From Cryobacterium sp. GrIS_2_6 (lineage in GTDB: Bacteria > Actinomycetota > Actinomycetes > Actinomycetales > Microbacteriaceae), in the NCBI RefSeq assembly GCF_035984545.1, contig NZ_JAXCHP010000001.1, positions 3,410,001 through 3,474,000 of the forward strand: DNA of 64,000 nucleotides, read 5' to 3'. Positions 1-7,918 of the stretch are shown piece by piece; position 1 is the first letter of the stretch, and each line of letters begins with the position of its first letter. The position numbers were made by a program, and so were the translations under genes. Under the pieces are notes generated by a model that made no database searches, was not told the origin of the DNA, and saw nothing but the letters and a program-made list of their open reading frames with translations.

Positions 1-633
1 GACATCGGCCTGCCCGACTCCGACGGTCGCGACGTCTGCCAGGCCCTCCGGGCCGCCGGACAGCTCGCACCCGTGCTCTTCCTCACTGCGCGAACGGGCG
101 TGCAGGACATCGTCACCGGCTTCCACGCCGGAGGGGACGACTACCTCGGCAAGCCGTTCGCGCTCGCCGAGGTGCTCGTGCGGGTCGGCGCCCTGGCTCG
201 CCGGGGCAGGCCGGAGCCGTACCGGCAGCCGGCGGGCCTCCGCCTCGACCCCCAGCGGTTCACGGTGGCCAGGGCCGACCTCGAGATCGCCGTCACGCCG
301 ACCGAGTTCCGGATGCTCGCAGCCCTGCTCGCCCGCCCTGGCGAGGTCGTCCGCCGGCGCGACCTGGTCGCGGCCGCGTGGCCGCACGGCGCCATCGTCG
401 CCGAGAACACCGTCGATTCCTATGTGCGCAGGCTGCGCCGCAAGCTCGAACTGCTCGACGGCGAGAGCGACGGCGACGGCGACGGCGACCGCGACAGTGA
501 AGGCAGCGACCGCGGCGACCACGAAGGCGGCGGTGCCGTTGCGCTCGCCGGGCCAGGGGCGGATGCCGCCCGCGAGTCTCCGCCGTCGCGACGGATCGAG
601 ACCGTGCGCGGCGTCGGGTACGCCCTCCGATGA
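1..633 (+). CDS. OmpR/PhoB-family response regulator (5' truncated by window edge)
   Basis: This is the C-terminal 210 residues of a two-component response regulator, a cytoplasmic DNA-binding transcription factor. The first codon in the window is probably the phospho-acceptor Asp of the motif DIGLPDSDG. The conserved receiver Lys follows in YLGKPF. A winged-helix DNA-binding domain runs from about residue 80 (TPTEFRML, NTVDSYVRRLRRKL) to the classic end RGVGYALR. Between the recognition helix and the final hairpin there is an insert of about 50 residues, rich in Asp, Gly and Glu, where family members normally have only a few residues. The stop overlaps the ATG of the histidine kinase by 4 bases (ATGA), so the two are an operon and a cognate pair. 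The signal sensed cannot be read from this sequence. Confidence 0.93.
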   Translation, partial: DIGLPDSDGRDVCQALRAAGQLAPVLFLTARTGVQDIVTGFHAGGDDYLGKPFALAEVLVRVGALARRGRPEPYRQPAGLRLDPQRFTVARADLEIAVTPTEFRMLAALLARPGEVVRRRDLVAAAWPHGAIVAENTVDSYVRRLRRKLELLDGESDGDGDGDRDSEGSDRGDHEGGGAVALAGPGADAARESPPSRRIETVRGVGYALR

Positions 634-2099
634 CCGGGACCAGGGACTCGTCCGGGCGCCGCCAGGGACGATCGCGGCTGCCGGCCCTGCCGCGCGTGAG
701 GTCGCTGCGCCGCCGCCTCGTCTTCGCCACGGCGCTGCTCACGACCGTCGGCATGGCGGCATTGCTCTCCCTGACCGTCGCCGTGCTGACGCACGTCGTG
801 AGCGAGGACATCGACGGCCTCCTCGCCGAGCGCGCGGCATCCGCCCTCGCGACGGTCGCGCGCCAGGGTGACGGCATCGGGGTCACCCGGAACGCGGCCG
901 GCGGCCTCGGCGACGTCACCTGGATCTACGACGCATCCGGCCGGCTCGTCAGCGCGACCGCGACCGGGACGGGCTCGACGCCGACCGGCGGGGAATCGGA
1001 CCCGGCGCCGGTCGCGGGACCGTCCGAACTCACGGCCGGACTCGCGGCGCTGAGCTCGGTCACTGAGCCGACGGAGCGCGAGAGCGGCGGCTGGAGACTC
1101 CGCGCGGTGCCCATCGTCCTGCCGGGCGAGACGGAACGGATCGGCGTCGCCGTGGTCGGCCTGTCCCTCGCGCCGTACCAGCGGACCGAGACACGTACCA
1201 TGCTCGTGGGCATCGGCCCCGCCGTTCTCGTCGTGCTCGGAGTCAGCGGGATGGCGGCCTGGATCGTGCGCCGCGCGTTGCGGCCCGTCGAGGTGATGGC
1301 CAGGCGGGCGTCCGCATGGAGCGCGGATGACCTCACCGGGAGGTTCGACCTCGGCGAGCCCCATGACGAACTCACCCGCCTCGGCCAGGTGCTCGACGGC
1401 CTGCTCGCGCGGGTCTCGCGCACGATCATCGCGGAGCAGCGCCTGACCGCGGAACTCGCCCATGAGCTCCGCAGCCCGCTGACGGTGATCCGGGCTGAGG
1501 CGGAGCTCGCGGGACTCGATCCGACGCTCTCGCCGGCGCAAGCGGAGCGGTTCGGCCGAATCGGCGCATCCGTCGACCAGCTCACCGAGGTGATCGGCAC
1601 CCTGCTCTCGGTGTCCCGCGGCCAGGTGAACCGTGACGAGCGGGCGCCGGTAGACGCCGTGCTGCACGCTGCTGTCGCGGCAGCGGCCGGGGCGCCGGCT
1701 GACGCGGCGCCGGAGATCGTCGTCGCCCCCGCTCCCGGTCTCGAGCTCGGGGTTCCGCAGGCCGTCGCGCTGCGTGCCCTCGCGCCGCTGCTCGAGAACG
1801 CCGTGCGGTACGGCCGCACGCGGGTCACGGTCGCGGCGGTCGCGCAGGGCGGTTCGATCCGGATCAGCGTGAGAGACGACGGTCCGGGAATCGGAGACCT
1901 CGACCCGGAGCTGCTGTTCACGCCTGGATACCGGGCGGCAGAGAGCCCCGGTGCCGGGCTCGGCCTGGCGCTTGCGCGCAGGGTCGCGGTCGCCGCGGGC
2001 GGCACGGTGGAAGCGGTCCCCGGCGATCGTCACGGCAGGTTCGTGCTGGTCCTCCCCGCTGTCCCCGCAGAAGAGACGGGCCTCGCGCCGGCACACTGA
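630..2099 (+). CDS. Sensor histidine kinase (HAMP, HisKA, HATPase)
   Basis: Membrane sensor kinase of 489 residues that should phosphorylate the response regulator encoded just upstream. It has an Arg-rich N-terminus, a first membrane segment at about residues 30-54, an extracytoplasmic domain of about 140 residues, and a second membrane segment at about 190-213. A HAMP-like linker follows. The H-box is LAHELRSPLTVIRAE (phospho-accepting His), the N-box is LLENAVRYG, and the ATP-lid motifs are DDGPGIG and GAGLGLALARR. All catalytic motifs look intact. The start codon overlaps the regulator stop (ATGA), which implies translational coupling. The sensor domain has no signature I recognise, so the stimulus is unknown. 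Confidence 0.95.
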   Translation: MTGTRDSSGRRQGRSRLPALPRVRSLRRRLVFATALLTTVGMAALLSLTVAVLTHVVSEDIDGLLAERAASALATVARQGDGIGVTRNAAGGLGDVTWIYDASGRLVSATATGTGSTPTGGESDPAPVAGPSELTAGLAALSSVTEPTERESGGWRLRAVPIVLPGETERIGVAVVGLSLAPYQRTETRTMLVGIGPAVLVVLGVSGMAAWIVRRALRPVEVMARRASAWSADDLTGRFDLGEPHDELTRLGQVLDGLLARVSRTIIAEQRLTAELAHELRSPLTVIRAEAELAGLDPTLSPAQAERFGRIGASVDQLTEVIGTLLSVSRGQVNRDERAPVDAVLHAAVAAAAGAPADAAPEIVVAPAPGLELGVPQAVALRALAPLLENAVRYGRTRVTVAAVAQGGSIRISVRDDGPGIGDLDPELLFTPGYRAAESPGAGLGLALARRVAVAAGGTVEAVPGDRHGRFVLVLPAVPAEETGLAPAH

Positions 2100-2234
2100 C
2101 GCGCGTTCCGGGCATCCGGGAGTCCTGTCCCGGCCGCCTTGTGCGCCGGCATCGTCGCCACGGCAGCCGTCCCGCCCCGGTTCCTTCCGCCTGGAACGGG
2201 CCATGCACCCCACGGACTTCCCACGGATTTCCCT

Positions 2235-2242
2235 CGTTTTTC
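2235..2242. repeat. Left target-site duplication of the ISL3 element
   Basis: The 8 bases CGTTTTTC directly before the left inverted repeat are repeated exactly after the right inverted repeat at 3680-3687. Confidence 0.92.
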
Positions 2243-2266
2243 GGCTCTCCTGACGTTACCGTGGGT
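2243..2266. repeat. Left terminal inverted repeat of the ISL3 element
   Basis: It begins GGCTCTCCTGAC and ends CCGTGGGT. It pairs with 3656-3679 apart from the central four bases (GTTA here, TCTT in the reverse complement of the right end). Confidence 0.88.
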
Positions 2267-2354
2267 GGTTTCCGAGCGCCTTAACGAGTGCACGCCGCTC
2301 TCCGTCTAGGTTTCTAACTGACAAAGGCAAGAAACACAGGGACGAGAAAACGGC

Positions 2355-3656
2355 GTGCAAAACTCAACACTATGGCGGACTCTGCTCGGAGTCGACAAAA
2401 CCATCGTCGAAGCGGTCGATCTCGACGCGGATACGGGCATGCTGGTCGCGTCGGTGCGCCCAACGGCATCGATGCGGAACCGGTGCGGGGCCTGCCGGAA
2501 GCGCTGCCCGCGCTACGACGCCGGTGACGGGCGGCGCCGCTGGCGATCCCTGGACGCCGGCTCGGTGCAAATCCACTTAGAAGCTGCGGCGCCGCGGGTG
2601 AGCTGCCGGGTGCATGGCGTGACGGTCGCCGCCGTGCCGTGGGCCCGGCATCAGAGCGGGCACACTTTGTTCTTCGATGACCAGGTCGCGTGGCTGGCCA
2701 CGCAAACATCCAAGTCCGCCATCACCGTGCTGATGCGCATCGCGTGGCGCACCGTGGGCGCGATCATCACCCGGGTTTGGGCAGATACGGAGAAGCAGTT
2801 CGACCAGTTCGCGGGCCTCACCCGGATCGGGATTGACGAGATCAGTTACAAGCGCGGCCACAAGTACTTGACCTGCGTCGTGGACCACGATTCTGGCCGT
2901 CTCGTCTGGGCGGCACCAGGCCAGGACAAGGCCACCCTCGAGACGTTTTTTGATGCGTTGGGGCCGGAGCGTTCGGCACTGATCACGCATGTTTCCGCGG
3001 ACGGTGCGGCCTGGATCGCCAGTGTTGTCGCGGAACGAGCGCCGAACGCTGTTCGCTGCGCTGATCCGTTCCACGTCGTGAAATGGGCCACCGAGGCCCT
3101 CGATGAAGTCCGCCGGGGCGCGTGGAACGAGGCCCGCAAAGCCGCCCGGCACAACGATGCCCGACGCACTCGCGGCCGGCCCCCAGCCGACGCCCCGGCA
3201 CGCCCAGACAGCGCCCGGGCGACGGGCATCAAGAACTGCCGATACGCGCTTTGGAAGAACCCGGAAAACCTGACCGAGAAGCAACAAACGAAGCTCGCCT
3301 GGATCGTGCAGACCGACCCCCGGCTGGCTCGGGCGTACTACCTGAAGGAAGGCCTCCGTGTGATCTTCAAACTGCCTCTCGAGGAAGCGACCGAAGCTCT
3401 CGACAAATGGGTTGGTTGGGCTCGCCGCTGCCGCATCCCGTCCTTCGTGAAACTGCAGAAGAGCATCGTGAAACACCGCACCGCGATCCTGGCCTCCATC
3501 GAGCACAGCCTCTCCAACGGCCGCGTCGAATCCATGAACACCAAGATCCGCCTCATGACCCGCATCGCGTTCGGCTTCAAATCACCCGAGGCCCTCATCG
3601 CCCTCGCAATGCTCAGCCTCGGCGGGCACAAACCCGTGCTTCCCGGCCGGGACTAA
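2355..3656 (+). CDS. ISL3-family transposase
   Basis: Transposase of 433 residues with a GTG start, the normal length for the family. An N-terminal zinc-finger-like region contains CGACRKRC (about residues 40-47). The DDE catalytic core includes GIDEISYKRGHKYLT with the first Asp, a second Asp in DPFHVVKWA, and the Glu in GRVESMN near the C-terminus. The ending MTRIAFGFKSPEALIALAML is typical of ISL3 transposases. The frame is uninterrupted, so the enzyme is probably functional. It moves the surrounding element by cut-and-paste and produces an 8-bp target duplication, consistent with the flanks seen here. Its base composition is slightly less GC-rich than its neighbours, as expected for an acquired element. 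Confidence 0.96.
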   Translation: MQNSTLWRTLLGVDKTIVEAVDLDADTGMLVASVRPTASMRNRCGACRKRCPRYDAGDGRRRWRSLDAGSVQIHLEAAAPRVSCRVHGVTVAAVPWARHQSGHTLFFDDQVAWLATQTSKSAITVLMRIAWRTVGAIITRVWADTEKQFDQFAGLTRIGIDEISYKRGHKYLTCVVDHDSGRLVWAAPGQDKATLETFFDALGPERSALITHVSADGAAWIASVVAERAPNAVRCADPFHVVKWATEALDEVRRGAWNEARKAARHNDARRTRGRPPADAPARPDSARATGIKNCRYALWKNPENLTEKQQTKLAWIVQTDPRLARAYYLKEGLRVIFKLPLEEATEALDKWVGWARRCRIPSFVKLQKSIVKHRTAILASIEHSLSNGRVESMNTKIRLMTRIAFGFKSPEALIALAMLSLGGHKPVLPGRD

Positions 3657-3679
3657 CCCACGGAAGAGTCAGGAGAGCC
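3656..3679. repeat. Right terminal inverted repeat of the ISL3 element
   Basis: It reads ACCCACGG, four variable bases, then GTCAGGAGAGCC. This is the inverted copy of the left end. It starts at the last base of the transposase stop codon, so the gene runs right up to the element boundary. Confidence 0.88.
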
Positions 3680-3687
3680 CGTTTTTC
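3680..3687. repeat. Right target-site duplication of the ISL3 element
   Basis: Exact copy of the 8 bases CGTTTTTC found at 2235-2242. Removing the element and one copy restores a continuous T-rich target flanked by CCCT and CCTC. Confidence 0.92.
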
Positions 3688-4342
3688 CCTCGGATTTGCG
3701 CCGGATCAGCGCAGCCTCACCCGATGCGGCCACTTCCGGTGCAGGAAACCGCTGAGTTGTACGGATGTTCATCCATGACAAATACCTGATTGAGCGCTAT
3801 TTCGCTGGCACGGTTCCGCGACGGGCGCACTCACCTCTCGAGACAGATGCCGACGAGCCGCCGCATCGGGCACCGGTTGCGATCCCCGGGCGTACGTCCT
3901 ACGTTTTCAAAAGATCAACGAACTGCCGCCTTCGACGCAGACGCTGGTCAGCACCAGAAACGAACCGGTCAACGGCCGCCCGAGGCCTCACCGGAGATCG
4001 ATGCCCTGCGTGGTCCGGATCACTGATCGTCCCGAAAGCTCGGTGATCCGAACCCGCGGTTTCCTCCTGTGCCCGCGGGCCTCCGGACCCGCCGGCCCGC
4101 ACGCCGTCGACTGTCGCCGCCGGCGCCGCCGTCGCCCGGTGGGACAGCGACTCCCGGCACCCGGAGCGACGCTCGCCGTGCCGTCCGCATCCGCGCGACA
4201 CCCGCGCACTGGGGTGGGGACCCGTCGAGGGCCGTGCGGTACTCTGCTGGTTCAGCACGCGCACGCCGCAGGCTCGGGCCGTCCGGCCGTCCGGCCGGGC
4301 GCGCGGGCCGCACGAGCCACCGGCAGCAATCAAGGGAGATTG
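3688..4342. other. 655-bp stretch with no supported gene
   Basis: Between the insertion sequence and the aldehyde dehydrogenase gene I see no frame with coding character, no tRNA and no clear terminator. Open frames exist on both strands, but they are Arg/Pro/Ser-rich and match no family. The last 15 bases hold a good ribosome-binding site (AAGGGAG) for the downstream ATG. The insertion sequence sits upstream of that gene and could change its expression. Confidence 0.6.
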
Positions 4343-6094
4343 ATGACCTCGACCGAACCGACCGCCGTCAACGAACGTCCCGCCGACGAGCTCTCCGCGG
4401 CAGTCCGCGCGGCCCTCGACACGGTCGTCTCCGGCCTCGACGCCGGCGTTGCCCGCTGGGCGGACATGCCCCTGGCCGCGCGCTCCGCATTGCTCGCTGC
4501 CGTCGCCGCAACGGTCGCGGCCCAGGCCGAGCGCTGGGTGCGGGTCGCGGCCCTCGCAAAGGGGCTCGACCAGGACTCCCCGCTCGTCGGCGAGGAGTGG
4601 CTGTCCGGCCCCTACGTCGTGCTGACGAACCTCGCGACCCTGCAGAACTCGATCAGAGCCCTCGATCGCGGTGAGAGCCCACTCCGGGCCACCCGCTTCG
4701 GGCGCGCCCCCGGTGGCCGGATCACCGTTCCCGTGCTCCCGGGCACCCCCTTCGAGGCACTCCTGCTGCACGGTTTCTCCGCTGAGGCCTGGCTCAGGCC
4801 TGGCGTGACCGAGGAGGAGGCGCGGTCGCGTGCCGGGCTCGGCCAGCGGCATCCGTCACGCACCGGGGGAGTCGGTCTCGTGCTGGGAGCTGGCAACATC
4901 ACGTCGATCCCGCCGCTCGACGTGCTCTACGAACTGATCGCGCACAACCGAGTCTCGGTGCTCAAGGTCAATCCCGTGCTCGACGCCCTCTCTCCGGTCT
5001 ACGCGGATGCCTTCGCCCCCCTCATCGAGGCGGGACTGCTCTCGATCGTCTCCGGCGGCGCGGCGGTCGGCGGGTACCTCGCCCACCACGAGGGTGTAAG
5101 CCACGTGCACATCACCGGAAGTGCGGCGACCCACGATGTCGTCGTCTTCGGCCCGGGTGCCGAGGGACGCGCCCGGCGCGCCGCCGGCACCCCCCTGCTG
5201 CAGAAGCCCATCACGAGCGAGCTCGGCGGGGTAGCGCCGATCATCGTCCTCCCCGGGACCTGGAGTCGCCGGGACGTGATCTTCCAGGCCGAGCACGTGG
5301 CCACCCAGCGCCTGCACAACGGCGGCTACAACTGCATCGCCGGTCAGGTGGTCGTGCTCAGCCGCGACTGGCCGCAGAAGGCAGACTTCCTCGCGGCGCT
5401 GCGGGCGGCCCTCGCCGCAGCGCCCGCACGGCCGCCCTGGTACCCGGGAAGCGACGCCCGGGTACGCGCCGCGCTCGCCGCCTACCCCGAGGCCACCCGG
5501 CTCGGCCCGGCCGGCGGTCGTCTCCTGGTCGAGGCGGGTACGGCAGACCCCGCCGCGCTCACCGGCGTCGAGGCCTTCGCTCCCGTGCTCGGCGTCATCG
5601 AACTCGAAGGGACCGGACAGGCCTTCCTCGACGCGGCGGTCACCGCGGCCAACGAGGACTTCCTCGGCACTCTCGGCGCGAACATCCTCGGCACCCCGGC
5701 CACGATCCGCGGGCTCGGCAGGGGGTTCACCGCGGCGCTTGAGCGCCTGCGCTACGGCACGATCGCCGTCAACGCCTGGACGGCCATGGGCTTCCTCACG
5801 GCAGCGGCGCCGTGGGGTGCGTTCCCCGGCCACTCGCTGGCCGACGTCCAAAGCGGCATCGGCGTCGTGCACAACGCGCTCCTGCTCGCCGACACCGAGC
5901 GCACCATCGTCCGCGGGCCGTTCCGGCCCTTCCCCCGGTCGGTCTGGCACGGCGAATTCGCGCTCTTCCCGAAGCCGCCGTGGTTCGTCAGCGCGCGGAG
6001 CGCGGCGAAGACCACCCGGCTCTTCACCGAATTCGTCGGCCGGCCGTCCTGGTGGAAGACGCCCGCGATCTTCCTCTCGGCCTTCCGGGCGTGA
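4343..6094 (+). CDS. Aldehyde dehydrogenase-family protein (divergent)
   Basis: NAD(P)-dependent aldehyde dehydrogenase-fold protein of 583 residues, about 90 longer than typical family members. The general-base Glu lies in ELGG (about residue 293). The catalytic Cys is in GGYNCIAGQ (about residue 331), a departure from the usual GQxC context. The ATG was chosen because it has AAGGGAG just upstream; the frame stays open for 114 codons before it but has no coding character there. A ligase gene follows after 114 bp on the same strand. An aldehyde dehydrogenase next to an acyl-CoA ligase suggests stepwise conversion of an aldehyde to an acid and then to a CoA thioester. A CoA-linked acyl reductase role is an alternative. 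The substrate is unknown. Confidence 0.85.
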   Translation: MTSTEPTAVNERPADELSAAVRAALDTVVSGLDAGVARWADMPLAARSALLAAVAATVAAQAERWVRVAALAKGLDQDSPLVGEEWLSGPYVVLTNLATLQNSIRALDRGESPLRATRFGRAPGGRITVPVLPGTPFEALLLHGFSAEAWLRPGVTEEEARSRAGLGQRHPSRTGGVGLVLGAGNITSIPPLDVLYELIAHNRVSVLKVNPVLDALSPVYADAFAPLIEAGLLSIVSGGAAVGGYLAHHEGVSHVHITGSAATHDVVVFGPGAEGRARRAAGTPLLQKPITSELGGVAPIIVLPGTWSRRDVIFQAEHVATQRLHNGGYNCIAGQVVVLSRDWPQKADFLAALRAALAAAPARPPWYPGSDARVRAALAAYPEATRLGPAGGRLLVEAGTADPAALTGVEAFAPVLGVIELEGTGQAFLDAAVTAANEDFLGTLGANILGTPATIRGLGRGFTAALERLRYGTIAVNAWTAMGFLTAAAPWGAFPGHSLADVQSGIGVVHNALLLADTERTIVRGPFRPFPRSVWHGEFALFPKPPWFVSARSAAKTTRLFTEFVGRPSWWKTPAIFLSAFRA

Positions 6095-6208
6095 CTCTCG
6101 AACGGGTAAATGCCTGGCTTCGATATGCCTGAGTCCCTCCATGCCAATCCCGATATACACCTGCCCCGCACCCGGCCCCGCTCGCACACCGTATCGAAGG
6201 AGATACCG

Positions 6209-7798
6209 ATGATCATCGCCAGCACGCACCCCGACGTCGAGATTCCCGACCTCAGCGTCTACGACTACCTGTTCGGCTCGATCACCGAGGAGGACAGGGA
6301 CCGCACCGCCATGATCGACGCGGCCACCGGTGTGCCGACGAGCTACCGCGAGCTCGTGGCCGGCATCGACGCCGTTGCCGGTGCCCTCTCTGCCCGGGGG
6401 ATCGGCCTCGGAGACGTCGTCGCTCTGCACGCCCCGAACTCGACAGCTTTCGCGATCATGTTCCACGGCATCCTCCGCTCCGGCGCGACCGCGACGACCA
6501 TCAACTCGCTCTACGGCGCCGCCGAGATCGCCTCCCAGCTGCGCGACTCGCAGGCACGGCTGCTTTTCACCGTCACGCCGTTCCTGCCCCAGGCGAGCGA
6601 GGCGGCCGCGCTTGCCGGCCTGGCAGCGGATGCCGTCGCCCTGCTCGACCACGACGGCACGCGACTGTCCCTCGCCGACCTCATCCTCGAGGGTCACCCC
6701 GCACCGGTCGTCGTCTTCGACCCGGCCACCCACGTCGCCGTGCTTCCCTATTCCTCCGGAACCACCGGCAGGCCGAAGGGTGTCATCCTCACCCACCGCA
6801 ACCTCGTGGCCAACGTCGCCCAGGCGATTCCGGTGCTCGAGGGCACCCCGGACGACCGCGTTCTCGCCGTGCTGCCGTTCTTCCACATCTACGGGATGAC
6901 GGTGCTGCTCAACATCGCCCTCGCGGCCCGCGCGACGGTCATCACGATGGCCCGCTTCGAGCTCCCGGAATTCCTCCGGCTGATCCAGGACTACCGGGCC
7001 ACCTACGTGTTCATCGCGCCGCCGATCGCCGTGGCCCTCGCGAAGCATCCGCTCGTGGACGACTACGACCTGTCGAGCCTGCGCACCCTGTTCTCCGGCG
7101 CCGCGCCACTCGACGCCTCGCTCGCCCATGCCGTCGCCGACCGCCTCGGCTGCCAGGTGCGCCAGGGCTACGGCATGAGCGAGCTGAGCCCGATCTCGCA
7201 CGCGATGCCCCGGGGCCGCGATGACATCCCGCACGGCGTCGTCGGCCTCGCCCTCCCGAACATCGAGTGCAAGCTCGTCGACCCGGAGACCGGCCTCGCC
7301 ATCGTCATTCCCGATATCGGAGTGAGCGAACCGGGCGAACTGCTCGTGCGCGGCCCGAACGTGATGCTCGGCTACCTCGGCAACGAGCAGGCGACCCGGG
7401 AGATCCTCGAGGCGGACGGTTTCCTGCACACCGGCGACATCGCGACCATCAGCGCGGAGGGCTACGTGAGGATCATCGACCGCCTCAAGGAGCTGATCAA
7501 GTACAAGGGCTACCAGGTCGCGCCGGCCGAACTCGAGGCCCTGTTGCTCAGCCACCCGGCGATCGCCGACGCCGCGGTCGTCGGCGCACCGGATGCCGAC
7601 GGCCAGGAGGTGCCCAAGGCCTTCGTCGTCGTGCTTCCCGGCCACGTGCTCCTGCCGGGGGACGTGATGGCCTTCGTCGCCGAGCGGGTGGCGCCCCATA
7701 AGAAGGTGCGGCAGGTGGCCTTCATCGACGTCATTCCCAAGTCCACGTCCGGCAAGATCCTGCGGAAGGACCTGCGCGCGCTCGCCCCCACGCCGTGA
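6209..7798 (+). CDS. 4-coumarate--CoA ligase-like acyl/aryl-CoA synthetase
   Basis: Adenylate-forming enzyme of 529 residues that should activate a carboxylic acid with ATP and join it to coenzyme A. The AMP-binding P-loop is YSSGTTGRPKGV at about residues 180-191. Other family motifs are QGYGMSELSP, the adenylate-binding HTGDIA, the hinge around RLKELIKYKGYQVAPAELE, and the C-terminal catalytic Lys in KSTSGKILRK. Overall it fits the 4-coumarate/long-chain fatty acid ligase group. ATG at 6209 is preferred over the in-frame start at 6110 because AAGGAGA lies 5 bases before it. It probably shares an operon with the upstream aldehyde dehydrogenase. The true substrate, phenylpropanoid or aliphatic, cannot be decided here. 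Confidence 0.92.
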   Translation: MIIASTHPDVEIPDLSVYDYLFGSITEEDRDRTAMIDAATGVPTSYRELVAGIDAVAGALSARGIGLGDVVALHAPNSTAFAIMFHGILRSGATATTINSLYGAAEIASQLRDSQARLLFTVTPFLPQASEAAALAGLAADAVALLDHDGTRLSLADLILEGHPAPVVVFDPATHVAVLPYSSGTTGRPKGVILTHRNLVANVAQAIPVLEGTPDDRVLAVLPFFHIYGMTVLLNIALAARATVITMARFELPEFLRLIQDYRATYVFIAPPIAVALAKHPLVDDYDLSSLRTLFSGAAPLDASLAHAVADRLGCQVRQGYGMSELSPISHAMPRGRDDIPHGVVGLALPNIECKLVDPETGLAIVIPDIGVSEPGELLVRGPNVMLGYLGNEQATREILEADGFLHTGDIATISAEGYVRIIDRLKELIKYKGYQVAPAELEALLLSHPAIADAAVVGAPDADGQEVPKAFVVVLPGHVLLPGDVMAFVAERVAPHKKVRQVAFIDVIPKSTSGKILRKDLRALAPTP

Positions 7799-7806
7799 GC
7801 GGACCC

Positions 7807-7834
7807 GGCGTGCTGGGAGTTCGCCCAGCGCGCC
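7807..7834 (+). terminator. GC-rich hairpin after the CoA-ligase gene
   Basis: GGCGTGCTGGG, the loop AGTTCG, then CCCAGCGCGCC form an 11-bp stem with one G-U pair, 9 bases after the ligase stop. There is no T tract, which is common for actinobacterial terminators, so the call is tentative. Confidence 0.5.
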
Positions 7835-7918
7835 CGGATTGCCTGCCCGCGGCCGTGCGAGCCGTCCCGGACGGACGTAGGATCTGACTATGAATCGCGA
7901 CACTCAGGGGTCGTTCTC

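Larger units (their letters stand above)
2243..3679 (+). mobile_element. ISL3-family insertion sequence, complete (1437 bp)
   Basis: A complete insertion sequence carrying one ISL3-type transposase. The left end GGCTCTCCTGAC followed by four variable bases and CCGTGGGT is mirrored at the right end by its reverse complement, so the terminal inverted repeats are 24 bp with mismatches only in the four central bases. The element is flanked by a perfect 8-bp direct repeat, CGTTTTTC, which is the target duplication length expected for the ISL3 family. Intact ends, an intact transposase and an undecayed target duplication indicate a recent and possibly active insertion. It lies in the gap between the two-component genes and the aldehyde dehydrogenase gene and interrupts no recognisable gene. 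Confidence 0.95.

Noticed and set aside
3765..4046. Short plus-strand frame after the insertion sequence as a truncated gene
   Set aside because: Arg/Thr/Pro-rich, no family match and no ribosome-binding site.
4856..7903. 1015-codon minus-strand open frame opposite the dehydrogenase and ligase genes
   Set aside because: It is the high-GC shadow of well-supported plus-strand genes; the composition is Arg/Gly/Asp-rich with no domain.
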